Assembly: GCA_947626825.1 (NCBI GenBank)
Contig: CANQTM010000008.1
Location: forward strand, 1 to 53,790
Direction of reading: 5' to 3'
DNA: 53,790 bases
From: an uncultured Bacilli bacterium
Lineage (GTDB): Bacteria; Bacillota_I; Bacilli_A; RFN20; CAG-631
The notes beneath the pieces were generated by a model. That model searched no databases. It had not been told where the DNA came from and saw only the letters and a program-made list of their open reading frames with translations. Below are positions 34,100 to 43,570 of this stretch, piece after piece (the stretch's first letter is position 1; each line of letters opens with the position of its first letter). The position numbers and the translations under genes were made by a program.

Positions 34100-34414
34100 T
34101 TACAAATCTTCATTTTTATTTTGTTCATTTTCTTTTTTGATGGCTTGATCAATATCTTTTTGTAAATTTTCAACACTTTTGCGTCTTTGCAAATATGAAA
34201 TAACATTAATAACAATAACTACCATCCCAATTAAAATAAGAGAAATAACGCCACCAACAATATCAGGATTTAAAATAAAATAATATATTGCAAATAAAAT
34301 GATTACAATTCCTACAAAGATTCCAAGATAACTAAAAACATATTTTTGACGAATTTTAGTTATTTTTTTAGAAAGTTCTTCAATCAAGCCGCTATAATCT
34401 TCTTCAAATTTCAT
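34100..34414 (-). CDS. Two-helix membrane protein, 104 aa
   Basis: A charged N-terminus (about 1-24), two hydrophobic helices (about 27-48 and 54-76), and a charged C-terminal coiled-coil-like tail (VENLQKDIDQAIKKENEQN). No family was recognised. It overlaps the pseudouridine synthase gene by 11 bp and is followed by the MATE gene, so it is in the same leftward operon. Confidence 0.6.
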   Translation of the reverse strand: MKFEEDYSGLIEELSKKITKIRQKYVFSYLGIFVGIVIILFAIYYFILNPDIVGGVISLILIGMVVIVINVISYLQRRKSVENLQKDIDQAIKKENEQNKNEDL

Positions 34415-35111
34415 TATTTTTTAGCATAGTTACTTCATTTTCATTAAGTAATCTATATTTTCCTTCCTGCAAATTATTATCTAATACTAACGGACCAAAA
34501 CTAATTCTTTTTAAATTAACAACTTCCATATTTAATGATTTAAACATTCTTTTTACTTGGTGAAATTTTCCTTCATATATTGTTAAAAAAGCTTCATATG
34601 TTGAAATTATAGAAATTTCACTTGGTAATGTTTTATAACCATCATCTAAAATTATACCACTTAAAAACAAATTATAATAACTTTCTTTAAATTCCCCTTT
34701 AAATTCAACATAATATTTTTTTGATACATGATGTTTTGGAGAAAGCAAATTATGTGATAAAGCTCCATCATTAGTTAATAAAAGTAAACCAGTTGTATCA
34801 ATATCTAAACGTCCAACAGGAAAAATATTATATGATTTATATTCATCAATTAAATCTAAAACTGTTTTTTCTTTATTATCAAAAGTTGCTGAAACAACAC
34901 CTTTTGGTTTATTTAGCATTAAATAAATATTTTTATGATATGTGACATTTTCATTAAAAACAATTACTTCATCAAATTCTTCATTTATTTTAAAATCATC
35001 ATCAAAAATAATTTCACCATTTACTAACACTTGTCCTTTGCGAATATATTCTTTGACATCTTTTCTACTACCATAGCCACAATGAGATAACATTTTATCA
35101 AGGCGCATCAT
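34404..35111 (-). CDS. RsuA/RluB-family rRNA pseudouridine synthase
   Basis: This enzyme isomerises a uridine in rRNA. An S4 RNA-binding domain at the N-terminus (MRLDKMLSHCGYGSRKDVKE, residues 1-60) is followed by the catalytic domain with the active Asp in GRLDIDTTGLLLLTNDG. The motif HQVKRMFKSLNMEV lies near the end. Size (about 235 aa) fits RsuA/YtzF-type 16S or RluB-type 23S enzymes, and I cannot separate these. The ATG at 35111 forms an ATGA overlap with the RlmA-like gene; an ATG one codon further in is equally possible. Confidence 0.9.
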   Translation of the reverse strand: MMRLDKMLSHCGYGSRKDVKEYIRKGQVLVNGEIIFDDDFKINEEFDEVIVFNENVTYHKNIYLMLNKPKGVVSATFDNKEKTVLDLIDEYKSYNIFPVGRLDIDTTGLLLLTNDGALSHNLLSPKHHVSKKYYVEFKGEFKESYYNLFLSGIILDDGYKTLPSEISIISTYEAFLTIYEGKFHQVKRMFKSLNMEVVNLKRISFGPLVLDNNLQEGKYRLLNENEVTMLKNNEI

Positions 35112-35941
35112 AAACATTTTTGATATATTAACAAAATAAAATCAGCTCTTACTTGTAATGATTTTAGTTTTGCTAATTTATCTATACTTTCTTTTTTCGA
35201 TTTATAGTAATATGGCGTCATAGTAAATAGATTATAAATTTCTTGATAATTTTTTAAAAAGATATCTTGATGAATATGAATCTCATCAAGTAATTTAAGA
35301 CCTAAAACATTTTTTTCTTTAGTTTCATTTAAAATAACATTATCATATAAATATTTTTTTAATTCATAAAGATGGTAAGTATCAGGTAATATTCTAATAA
35401 ATAAGCCTTTATCTTTTAAAACTCTTAAAAATTCTTTTTGTTCAAATAAAGCAAAACAATTTAATAAACAATCAAAACTTTGATCAAGAAAAGGTAAATT
35501 CATTAAATTGCCAACACAATAATTAATATTTTCTAAATGAAATTCTTTTTTCTTTTTACAAGCTTCAATAATGGCATATTTTGAAATATCAATACCATAA
35601 GTTATAACATTTTTCTTTAAACTTAATTGGCTATGTAAATAATTTGTATAATAACCTTCACCACAAGCTAAATCAGCAAACAATAAATTATTATTTAAAA
35701 AATATTTTAATATTGTATTTAAAATAGTTTCTCTTAAAAAAGAATAATAATCTAATTTTAAAAAATTAACTCTTGATAAAATCATTTCTTTTGAATCACC
35801 AGGATTTATAGAATGTTTTTGATTAGCAAGTAATAAATTAACATAACCTTTAGATGAGATATCATAATTATGATTATTTATGCAACGATAAACATTATTA
35901 TCAAAAAATAATTTTTGATAGCAAACTGGGCATCTATACAT
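35108..35941 (-). CDS. RlmA-family 23S rRNA (guanine-N1)-methyltransferase
   Basis: The zinc-finger N-terminus (CPVC, then CINNHNYDISSKGYVNLL) and the Rossmann methyltransferase domain (LLFADLACGEGYYTNYL, YGIDISKYAI, DCLLNCFALFEQ) match the RlmA group, which methylates a hairpin-35 guanine of 23S rRNA. AGGAGGT at 35951-35957 points to the ATG at 35941 (277 aa) rather than the two upstream ATGs. It ends with TGA overlapping the pseudouridine synthase start, making a small rRNA-modification operon. Confidence 0.9.
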   Translation of the reverse strand: MYRCPVCYQKLFFDNNVYRCINNHNYDISSKGYVNLLLANQKHSINPGDSKEMILSRVNFLKLDYYSFLRETILNTILKYFLNNNLLFADLACGEGYYTNYLHSQLSLKKNVITYGIDISKYAIIEACKKKKEFHLENINYCVGNLMNLPFLDQSFDCLLNCFALFEQKEFLRVLKDKGLFIRILPDTYHLYELKKYLYDNVILNETKEKNVLGLKLLDEIHIHQDIFLKNYQEIYNLFTMTPYYYKSKKESIDKLAKLKSLQVRADFILLIYQKCL

Positions 35942-36100
35942 AGTTATCATACCTCCTTTAAGCATTTAAATTTTATCATATTTACCTTATTTTGGCTATA
36001 AAAATGACATTTTATTAAGTAATTTAGAAATTTATAAAATAGACTTGTAATCTATCAATTTTTATGTTTTAATAATCGAATGAAAGATAAAGGTAAAAGT

Positions 36101-37312
36101 ATGGAAAAAAATCTTCTAGTTGGACAATCAGGTGGACCTACATGTGTTATAAATTCTTCATTATATGGCATTATTAAAGAAGCCAAAAAACATTTAGAAA
36201 TAAATAAAATATATGGAAGTCTAAATGGTATTGAAGGAACAATTAATGATCAAATAATTGATTTGACATCATTAGATGAAATGAATTTAGAATTGTTAAA
36301 ACAAACTCCTGGAGCCATTTTAGGAAGTGCAAGATATTGTTTAAAAGATAATTTAAATGATAATGATTATAAAAAAATTAAAGAAACATTTGTAAAACAT
36401 AACATACATTATTTTCTTTATATTGGTGGCAATGATTCCATGGATACTGTTAATAAAATTAATATGTATTTTCAAAAAAATAATTTTGATTGTCAAGTTA
36501 TTGGAATTCCTAAAACAATTGATAATGATTTATTATATAGTGATCATACTCCAGGTTATGCTAGCGCCATAAGATTTATTGCAAATAGCATCAATGATAT
36601 TAAGCAAGATATTAAATGTTATAAAAAAGGAAAAGTTACCATTGTTGAGATAATGGGTAGAAATACAGGATGGCTTGCAGCTGGAAGTAAACTTGCATCA
36701 TTAAATGATAATGCTCCTGATTTAATTTATCTTCCCGAAGGCAATTTTTCAATTGCTAAATTTGTTGAAGATGTAAAAAATGTTTATCAAAAAAATCAAA
36801 ATGCTTTAGTATGTGTTAATGAAGAAATTAAAGATGAAAATGGACAATATTTATTACAAGAAAACAACAACTCAATTGAAAGTGATAGTTTTGGTCATAA
36901 ACAATTTGGTGGTGTTGCCAATAATTTAGCAACTATTATTAAAAACAAATTACACATTCCAGTAAGAGCAATTGAATTAAATTTATTGCAAAGATGTTTT
37001 AGTAGTAGCATTTCTTTAGTTGATATTAAAGAAGCTATAAATTGTGGCAAATTTGCAGTAAGACAACTTTTAAAAAATCAAACTGGTAAAGTTGTCATTT
37101 TAAAAAGAAATCCTAATCAATATAGGATTTCTTATAAATTAATTTCAGTAGATAAAATTGCTAATAAAATCAAATATTTTCCAAAAGAATGGATTATTAA
37201 TGATAATGATATTAGTAATAAATTTATTGAATATGCTTTGCCATTGATTACTAAATCATACCATTGTAAATGTGAAAATGGTTTAGTAAAATTTGCCAAA
37301 TTAAAGAAATAA
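36101..37312 (+). CDS. pfp: 6-phosphofructokinase, probably PPi-dependent
   Basis: A 403-residue PfkA-superfamily enzyme that phosphorylates fructose 6-phosphate. The donor-specificity positions read GGNDS (109-113) and PKTIDND (137-143). Asp in place of the ATP-type Gly, and Lys in the second motif, mark the diphosphate-using class. GYASAIRFI and EIMGRNTGWLAAGS are the substrate regions. Asn111 replaces the usual Asp of GGDDS. The ATG at 36101 has AAAGG eight bases upstream; an upstream ATG at 36080 is less likely. It abuts the GH31 gene end to end. Confidence 0.85.
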   Translation: MEKNLLVGQSGGPTCVINSSLYGIIKEAKKHLEINKIYGSLNGIEGTINDQIIDLTSLDEMNLELLKQTPGAILGSARYCLKDNLNDNDYKKIKETFVKHNIHYFLYIGGNDSMDTVNKINMYFQKNNFDCQVIGIPKTIDNDLLYSDHTPGYASAIRFIANSINDIKQDIKCYKKGKVTIVEIMGRNTGWLAAGSKLASLNDNAPDLIYLPEGNFSIAKFVEDVKNVYQKNQNALVCVNEEIKDENGQYLLQENNNSIESDSFGHKQFGGVANNLATIIKNKLHIPVRAIELNLLQRCFSSSISLVDIKEAINCGKFAVRQLLKNQTGKVVILKRNPNQYRISYKLISVDKIANKIKYFPKEWIINDNDISNKFIEYALPLITKSYHCKCENGLVKFAKLKK

Positions 37313-39646
37313 TTATTTTAATTTTTTTAATTCATTAATAGGATCAATTAAGTTTTTATTTCCTATTAATTTATAATTTTTATTATGAAGAAGTGGAGCA
37401 AATAACTCCATTTTTTTATCATTGTTCATTTGATATGTTGATACTAAATCAATTAGTTCATCATTAAAGTCTTTATTTGTTAAAAATTTACAATTATCAA
37501 GTTTAATAACAATATCATTTGAACAATCATGGAATTTTATCATTAAACATGAACCTTTAATTTTTTTATATGAAACATTACAAGTTATTTTGGCTTTTAA
37601 TACATCTTTAAAAACAATTTGAATATTTCGTTTAAAATTCATGTTTGTTAAAGCATTTATATTTTTACTAATTTTTAAAATAATTTGGTTACCATTCAAT
37701 GAATTAGTAATTTCTTTTATTGAAAACAGACCATTTTCATATGATTTAGTTTCACCATCATCTTCATATAATTTAAATTGATTGTTTCCACTATAAACTA
37801 AAATTTTTAAATCTTGATTGTTATCAATATTGTTCGTTTTATTATCAACAAATAAAGGAATAATGGCACCTTGTTTTGCAAAAACTGGAATATTCTCAAT
37901 ATTACGATAAATATTTAATACCATTGGACCTTCATAAATTTTATTAGTAAAAATATCAAACCATTTTCCTTTTGGCAAATATGTTTTAACTTTAGCAAGT
38001 TTTGTTATTTTATTTGTTTTTGTTGTAATTGGTGATACTAATAATTCACTTCCAAATAAATATTCATTTTTAAATTCATAAGCTTGCTTTTCTTTATAAA
38101 TATAATATAAAGGCATAACTAAAGGTAAGGCATTTTTATAAGTTTGATAATTCATTGAATATAAATAAGGAATTAAACTTTTTCGAAGTCTTAAATAATT
38201 AGTTGCTATTTCTTGAGTTGACTTAACAAATTTCCAAGGTTCTTTACCTGTAAATTCATTACATGTAGAATGTAATCTATTAATTGGTGAAAAAACACCA
38301 AGTTGCAGCCATCTTAAATATAATTCATCATCTTTATAACCACCCATATGTCCACCAATATCATGACTCCACCAAACATAACCAATATTTGATGATGTTA
38401 AAGTGAAATATGGTTGAAAAGCTAACGCCTCCCATGTCATATATGTATCACCTGAAAAACCAATTGGATAACGATGACTTCCTGGTCCACTAAAACGTGA
38501 TAAAATTAATGGCCTTTTGTCATTTCGATCATTATCTTTATAATGATAATAATTTAAGGCCCATAATGGATCAAGACCAGCCATTGATGATTTAACACCT
38601 TGTTGCCAATCAATCCACCAAAAATCCACACCATCATTTTCATATGGATGATGAATGATTTCAAAATAAGCTTTGATAAAATCTTTAGAAGTTATATCAA
38701 AAGGAATTATTCTTGTAGTTTTACTATCAATATTTAAAGCATTTGCCATATTAGTAAACATAGCTTCATATTTTCTAACGCCAGAATTTGGATGTAAATT
38801 TAGTGTGACTTTAAGATTATTTTGATGTAAAACATTTAAAAATTTCTTATAATCTTTAAATAAATGAGAATTAAATGTATAACCTGTCCAACCATCATAA
38901 TATTCATTTTGAATTTTTTTATTTTGTAATTCTTCTTTAGTAAATAAACTATCATCTCTAAATTCATGATAATTATCAACATAATGCCAATCCATATCAA
39001 TTACTGAAACAGAAATTGGAATATTTTCTTTTTTAAAATGATTTATTAAATTCAAATATTCTTTATCAGTATATGCATGATATCTACTCCACCAATTTCC
39101 TAAAGCAAATTTTGGAATTAAAGGAACATTGCCAGTAAGTTTATAAAACACTTTTAATGCTTCTAAATAATCATTTTGATAAGCAAAATAATAATAATCA
39201 ATTGATTTGTCTCTTGGATAAATTGTATCATTTTCAACTATTAAACTTAAACTATCATCTAATATTGCAACACCATTTTTTGACATTATGCCATCATTTA
39301 AAGGACAAGAAGCATTCACACCATCTAGTGTTCTTGCAGTTCCTTTTAAATTATATGTTTTAAAATCTGTTACTTCTTCCATATTATTTAAAAATGTAAT
39401 TTTATTAACATCACCATTGGAAGTTATTTCAACTTTAATATCTTTTGTAATAAATTCAAAGCCATTAGAAATTTCATTAACATCGACAAAAAAATTATCA
39501 TCTATATTTCTATTAATAATTACTTGAGTTGGACTATCAAGATAATGATATTTTTCAAGACGAAATAATTTAGTTGTTAAAAAACTAATACGATAATTAT
39601 CTGTAACAATAATAAAATTTTCAGAAGTTTTTGTTTGATTTTTCAT
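37313..39646 (-). CDS. Glycoside hydrolase family 31 alpha-glucosidase/xylosidase
   Basis: A 777-residue GH31 enzyme cleaving terminal alpha-glycosides. The nucleophile is D346 in FWWIDWQQG and the likely acid/base is D400 in IGFSGDTYMTW. DIGGHMGGYKDDELYLRWLQ and SPINRLHS follow, and C-terminal beta-domains contain LPKGKWFDIFTNKIYEGP. The nucleophile motif WIDWQ differs from the WIDMNE of classic alpha-glucosidases and suggests a distinct GH31 subgroup. No signal peptide is present, so it acts on imported sugars. AAGGAGC lies before the ATG. No sugar transporter is adjacent. Confidence 0.92.
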   Translation of the reverse strand: MKNQTKTSENFIIVTDNYRISFLTTKLFRLEKYHYLDSPTQVIINRNIDDNFFVDVNEISNGFEFITKDIKVEITSNGDVNKITFLNNMEEVTDFKTYNLKGTARTLDGVNASCPLNDGIMSKNGVAILDDSLSLIVENDTIYPRDKSIDYYYFAYQNDYLEALKVFYKLTGNVPLIPKFALGNWWSRYHAYTDKEYLNLINHFKKENIPISVSVIDMDWHYVDNYHEFRDDSLFTKEELQNKKIQNEYYDGWTGYTFNSHLFKDYKKFLNVLHQNNLKVTLNLHPNSGVRKYEAMFTNMANALNIDSKTTRIIPFDITSKDFIKAYFEIIHHPYENDGVDFWWIDWQQGVKSSMAGLDPLWALNYYHYKDNDRNDKRPLILSRFSGPGSHRYPIGFSGDTYMTWEALAFQPYFTLTSSNIGYVWWSHDIGGHMGGYKDDELYLRWLQLGVFSPINRLHSTCNEFTGKEPWKFVKSTQEIATNYLRLRKSLIPYLYSMNYQTYKNALPLVMPLYYIYKEKQAYEFKNEYLFGSELLVSPITTKTNKITKLAKVKTYLPKGKWFDIFTNKIYEGPMVLNIYRNIENIPVFAKQGAIIPLFVDNKTNNIDNNQDLKILVYSGNNQFKLYEDDGETKSYENGLFSIKEITNSLNGNQIILKISKNINALTNMNFKRNIQIVFKDVLKAKITCNVSYKKIKGSCLMIKFHDCSNDIVIKLDNCKFLTNKDFNDELIDLVSTYQMNNDKKMELFAPLLHNKNYKLIGNKNLIDPINELKKLK

Positions 39647-39808
39647 TATAAATTGCTCCTTTTTGATTACAAAATGATTTTATCACATTATTAAATGATA
39701 GAATACTAATATTTAAAAATATTTAACACAATTATTAAAAAATAATGGTACTATACATTGCAAAAATATGATAAAATAAAAACAACTAGCAAAAGGAGAC
39801 TTATTATA

Positions 39809-41689
39809 ATGAAGAAAATAACATATTTGTTTATGCTAATTCCTCTTATTACTTTAGCAAGTTGTGATAATTTGTCTGTTTTTAATGAAAGTGATAGTCA
39901 AGAAAATAGTGATACTTTATCTAGTGATAAACAAGAAAATAGTGACACAACAAGTTCATCAGTAAATAGTAATGTACCTGATGATATCACTTTAGATGTC
40001 AGAAATGAGGAATTATTTAGATTATCATCTATTGATGATAGTTTTACAGCAAATGGTGATGCTATCTATGGAATGTTAGTACCATATACTGATAGTTATA
40101 ATTTTACAGGTTCAAATTTAACAAATATAAAATTATATGATAAAGATGAAAACCTTTTAAAAGAAGGTAGTAGTTTTGATTATAACTTGAATGCTAATGA
40201 TACAGTTTATGTTGAAATTACTGGAGAAGCCAATAAAGCATTTAAATTTAGAATAAAAGCTAAAGATCATTTTGTTGTTTTACCATATGAAGTTAATTCA
40301 AATGTTTCATTAAATGATTTCAAAACAAGTGGTAATAATAATGTAAATCCTACAAAAGCTGCAGAAATTGAATATGTAAAACGTCATGATAGTAGAGGCC
40401 TTTATGTCAATTGTAATAATCCAGAATTATTATCATCAAATGAATTAAATAAAGCATTAACTCGTCAATACGTTACTGGAAAAGATGTTTTCTTTACATT
40501 TGAACATAATAATGGCATTAAAAATTTCTATTATGGATATCGTGTTACTAATAAAGGTAATAAAGATTTATATATAACTATTAACAATTTAGGTTATCAA
40601 ATGGATGGCGCAGGCACATGGCTTGGTGAAAAAGAATGGGTAGATTTTTATAATTTATCATTTAGATATGATCCTTCAAATTGGACTGAATCACAAAAAG
40701 CTAATTTCAAGGCTTGGTATGGTTTTTGTAATGAATACAATTCAAAAAATCGTCAACCTATAACTTATCGTATTCCTGCTGGTAAATATATATATGCCAT
40801 TGGTGGTACAACACAAGATGCCTATAATAATATTAATGTTTTTGAATCAGCTAACCAAAGAGTTACTGGTGCAGTAGGTAATGGTGCCGTTTTATTTTCA
40901 TGTAGAAATAGTACTGCAGAAGGAAGTTTCTTAATCTATAATGATTATAATGCAAGCACAATTAATAATTCAAAATATGTAACTGGTTCTGAACAAAATG
41001 GATATGTTTATAATCGTGATGGTGTAGATGTTGGCAGTCAATATGTTGGTTATGATACTTGTCATGGTGTCGTTGATGCCGATTTTGCTTGGACAATTAA
41101 TGATAAAACTGAAAATGGTGTCTTAAAAGTTTCATACACTAATCCATATAACACATCTCAAAGAAGTGGAAAACAATATTCTATAATTTCTAATTTAATT
41201 GAACAACCTTTAACAAATGTTGGTTCCTGGGTTACTCATATAAATCCAAATAGCACTTATAATGCAGTTGGTACTGATATGACTAAATATATAACAATTG
41301 ATAATGTTACTAAACAAGAAGTTATTATTGATCCTGAACATTTTGATGGTAAAGGTGAACTTGCAAACATTGGAAACTGGATGGTTGATTATATAGATAC
41401 ATTTACTTTAGTAAATCAAGGAGATAAAAAAAGAAATTTCACATATTTTATGCGACATAATGGTGCAATACTTGCATTTATTAGAAATAAAGATGGTTTA
41501 TTAGTTGATTCATATAAACCTAAATATTGTATTTATAAAAGTGCATCTGAGCATGGTGATGCTATTTATGATGGCTTTACATATACAGTTGAAATACCAG
41601 CACATAGCATTGTTAGATTTTCTGTTGATTACAATTTACTTGCTAATTCAAATGGTTATATATTCCATCAAGCTTCATTAAGCGACTAA
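39809..41689 (+). CDS. Lipoprotein of an unrecognised family (paralogue A)
   Basis: The start at 39809 follows AAAGGAG and gives a lipoprotein signal (MKKITYLFMLIPLITLASCD, lipobox LASC, Cys19). A Ser/Asp/Asn linker with two QENSDT units (to about residue 65) leads to a roughly 560-residue, Asn/Tyr-rich, probably beta-rich surface domain. It is similar end to end with the cytoplasmic-looking protein at 46852-48522. Shared blocks include CNNPE, FTFEHNN, WLGEKEWVDFYN, TYRIPAGKYIY, GSQYVGYD followed by CHGVVD, VGTDMTKY and NIGNWM. I know no family with these blocks. The conserved Trp, Tyr and Asp suggest carbohydrate binding or hydrolysis, but this is a guess. A strong terminator follows. Confidence 0.8.
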   Translation: MKKITYLFMLIPLITLASCDNLSVFNESDSQENSDTLSSDKQENSDTTSSSVNSNVPDDITLDVRNEELFRLSSIDDSFTANGDAIYGMLVPYTDSYNFTGSNLTNIKLYDKDENLLKEGSSFDYNLNANDTVYVEITGEANKAFKFRIKAKDHFVVLPYEVNSNVSLNDFKTSGNNNVNPTKAAEIEYVKRHDSRGLYVNCNNPELLSSNELNKALTRQYVTGKDVFFTFEHNNGIKNFYYGYRVTNKGNKDLYITINNLGYQMDGAGTWLGEKEWVDFYNLSFRYDPSNWTESQKANFKAWYGFCNEYNSKNRQPITYRIPAGKYIYAIGGTTQDAYNNINVFESANQRVTGAVGNGAVLFSCRNSTAEGSFLIYNDYNASTINNSKYVTGSEQNGYVYNRDGVDVGSQYVGYDTCHGVVDADFAWTINDKTENGVLKVSYTNPYNTSQRSGKQYSIISNLIEQPLTNVGSWVTHINPNSTYNAVGTDMTKYITIDNVTKQEVIIDPEHFDGKGELANIGNWMVDYIDTFTLVNQGDKKRNFTYFMRHNGAILAFIRNKDGLLVDSYKPKYCIYKSASEHGDAIYDGFTYTVEIPAHSIVRFSVDYNLLANSNGYIFHQASLSD

Positions 41690-41692
41690 AAG

Positions 41693-41731
41693 AAAGACTA
41701 TTTCAAGTGTTTGAAATAGTCTTTTATTTTC
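41693..41731. terminator. Strong bidirectional terminator
   Basis: A 14-bp perfect stem AAAGACTATTTCAA/TTGAAATAGTCTTT (41693-41706 and 41711-41724) with loop GTGT and a T-rich tail. It separates the lipoprotein gene from the converging metallophosphoesterase gene. Confidence 0.9.
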
Positions 41732-41733
41732 TA

Positions 41734-43488
41734 TTAATAATAATAATTAATTTGTAAAATTTCACTTCTACCTGTAGTTCTTAATGGAACTCCCCACATA
41801 CCATAACCACCTGTTACATACATTGTAAAATCATCTTCTTTATATAATCCATTTACAACATTAGCACCATACCTAAATTGTGAATAAATTTTTACCAACA
41901 AATTAATTGGAAACACTTGACCATTATGCGTATGACCTGATAATTGTAATGTTACATTATAATTTTTTGAATCCTCATAATCTTGTGGTTGATGATCTAA
42001 AACAATTATTGAAGAAAATTGTTGAGAAATAGTTTCTGGAACAATTTTATCTAAAGGTTTTCTACTATAACTATCAATATAATCAACACGACCAATAACC
42101 AAGACATCTTCAATTATTTTATATTCATCAGCTAAAAGGTTAATGCATGTAGAATTATAAAATTCTTTAATTTCGCTAAAATAGTTATATTCATATTCAT
42201 GGTTACCCAATATAGCATATATTCCATATTTTGTTTTAATTTTAGACATATTTTCGTTAAAATAATCAATATCTATATTTTCTATTTTATTATCAATTAC
42301 ATCACCAAGTAAGAAAACAACATCAGGATTTAATTTGTTAATTTCATTAGATAATTTATTCAAATCAATATCAACACCAATAGTACCATAATGAATATCA
42401 GAAACAGCAACTATATTTAATTTTTCTTGACCAGTACCAACATTTAAAGTAGTAACTTTAGGATTAAATCCACAAAAAATACCAATAGGAATAATAATTA
42501 AACAAGGTATTATAGAACAATAAATTGATAATCCTTTAAATAATTTACTTTTCAAAATTGATTTTTTTGAAAATAAATAAACTATGTATCTAACAATGTT
42601 TATAAATATTAATGATAAAAGAAAATAAATATAAAATACTATAATAATAAAACCAATACCAGCAACAAATGATAAAAAGGCATTATCAGATTGACCTAAA
42701 AAGACATATACAGATATAAATGGAATTAAGACACTAATAAAATAAATTATCAAAGATATTTTTGGAAATTTTAAAAAGCGACGATAGAAAAAACAACCTA
42801 AATAAAGAGCTAACAAAATATAGGCAAATATTCCAAGTATAATTAAAGTTGTATCTGTTGTAGCTTCAAAACCATATAATTCTTGATAAACCCAATCATT
42901 TTTAGCAATAATAACCAAAGTAGCAATTAAATCAATAAGAAATATAGAAATAAAAACAATTACAATTGGTAAATGATATTTTTCTTTTATTTTTTTATCA
43001 ATTTGCCTTTTTAACAAAGGCAAAACAAACATGGCAATTAATGTTCCTAAAACTCCCCAAATTAAAGCAACAATTAAACTTACATATTTATATGATAATG
43101 GAAACATTCCATCATAAGTCCACAAAACAGTATTGAAAGCTAGTTCAAAAAAATTTCCAACAAGAAATTCGACTAAAGAAATGCCACTTCCTAATATTAA
43201 AGTATATAAAAAGAAATTTGAAATGGAGGCTTTAGGTGTTTTTATAAAACATAAACCAACAAAAACTACACAAAAATAAATTGGCAAAAATGGTCCAATT
43301 AAAAATCCTCTATCACATAATCTATCTATATCAATATAATCAATTATAGTTTCGGCAAAAAAAGCAACTACTCCGACAATTAAGGCAATAAAAAAGATAT
43401 CAAATAAATTATGTTTACTAATTTTAACAAATGGAAATTTATTTTGATATTCTATTTCAAAGGCATTGCCAGAAAAAAGTTCTTTCAT
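41734..43488 (-). CDS. CmpB-like membrane domain fused to metallophosphoesterase
   Basis: A 584-residue membrane protein. Residues about 20-165 match the 'ABC_trans_CmpB' membrane domain (DRGFLIGPFLPIYF is its landmark). Further membrane segments follow (about 175-345), and residues about 355-580 are a calcineurin-type phosphoesterase with VSDIHYG, LLGDVID, LGNHEY and LSGHTHNGQ. The phosphoesterase half resembles YkuE/YaeI-type enzymes that cleave phospholipids, usually on the outer face after a membrane anchor. The CmpB fusion is unusual. Substrate unknown. Confidence 0.85.
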   Translation of the reverse strand: MKELFSGNAFEIEYQNKFPFVKISKHNLFDIFFIALIVGVVAFFAETIIDYIDIDRLCDRGFLIGPFLPIYFCVVFVGLCFIKTPKASISNFFLYTLILGSGISLVEFLVGNFFELAFNTVLWTYDGMFPLSYKYVSLIVALIWGVLGTLIAMFVLPLLKRQIDKKIKEKYHLPIVIVFISIFLIDLIATLVIIAKNDWVYQELYGFEATTDTTLIILGIFAYILLALYLGCFFYRRFLKFPKISLIIYFISVLIPFISVYVFLGQSDNAFLSFVAGIGFIIIVFYIYFLLSLIFINIVRYIVYLFSKKSILKSKLFKGLSIYCSIIPCLIIIPIGIFCGFNPKVTTLNVGTGQEKLNIVAVSDIHYGTIGVDIDLNKLSNEINKLNPDVVFLLGDVIDNKIENIDIDYFNENMSKIKTKYGIYAILGNHEYEYNYFSEIKEFYNSTCINLLADEYKIIEDVLVIGRVDYIDSYSRKPLDKIVPETISQQFSSIIVLDHQPQDYEDSKNYNVTLQLSGHTHNGQVFPINLLVKIYSQFRYGANVVNGLYKEDDFTMYVTGGYGMWGVPLRTTGRSEILQINYYY

Positions 43489-43570
43489 GTTTTATAATTC
43501 TCCATATTTAATTATTCTTTTAAATACTAACACATCAAAAATTTCATTGCAAGTTAATAAAAACCAATAT

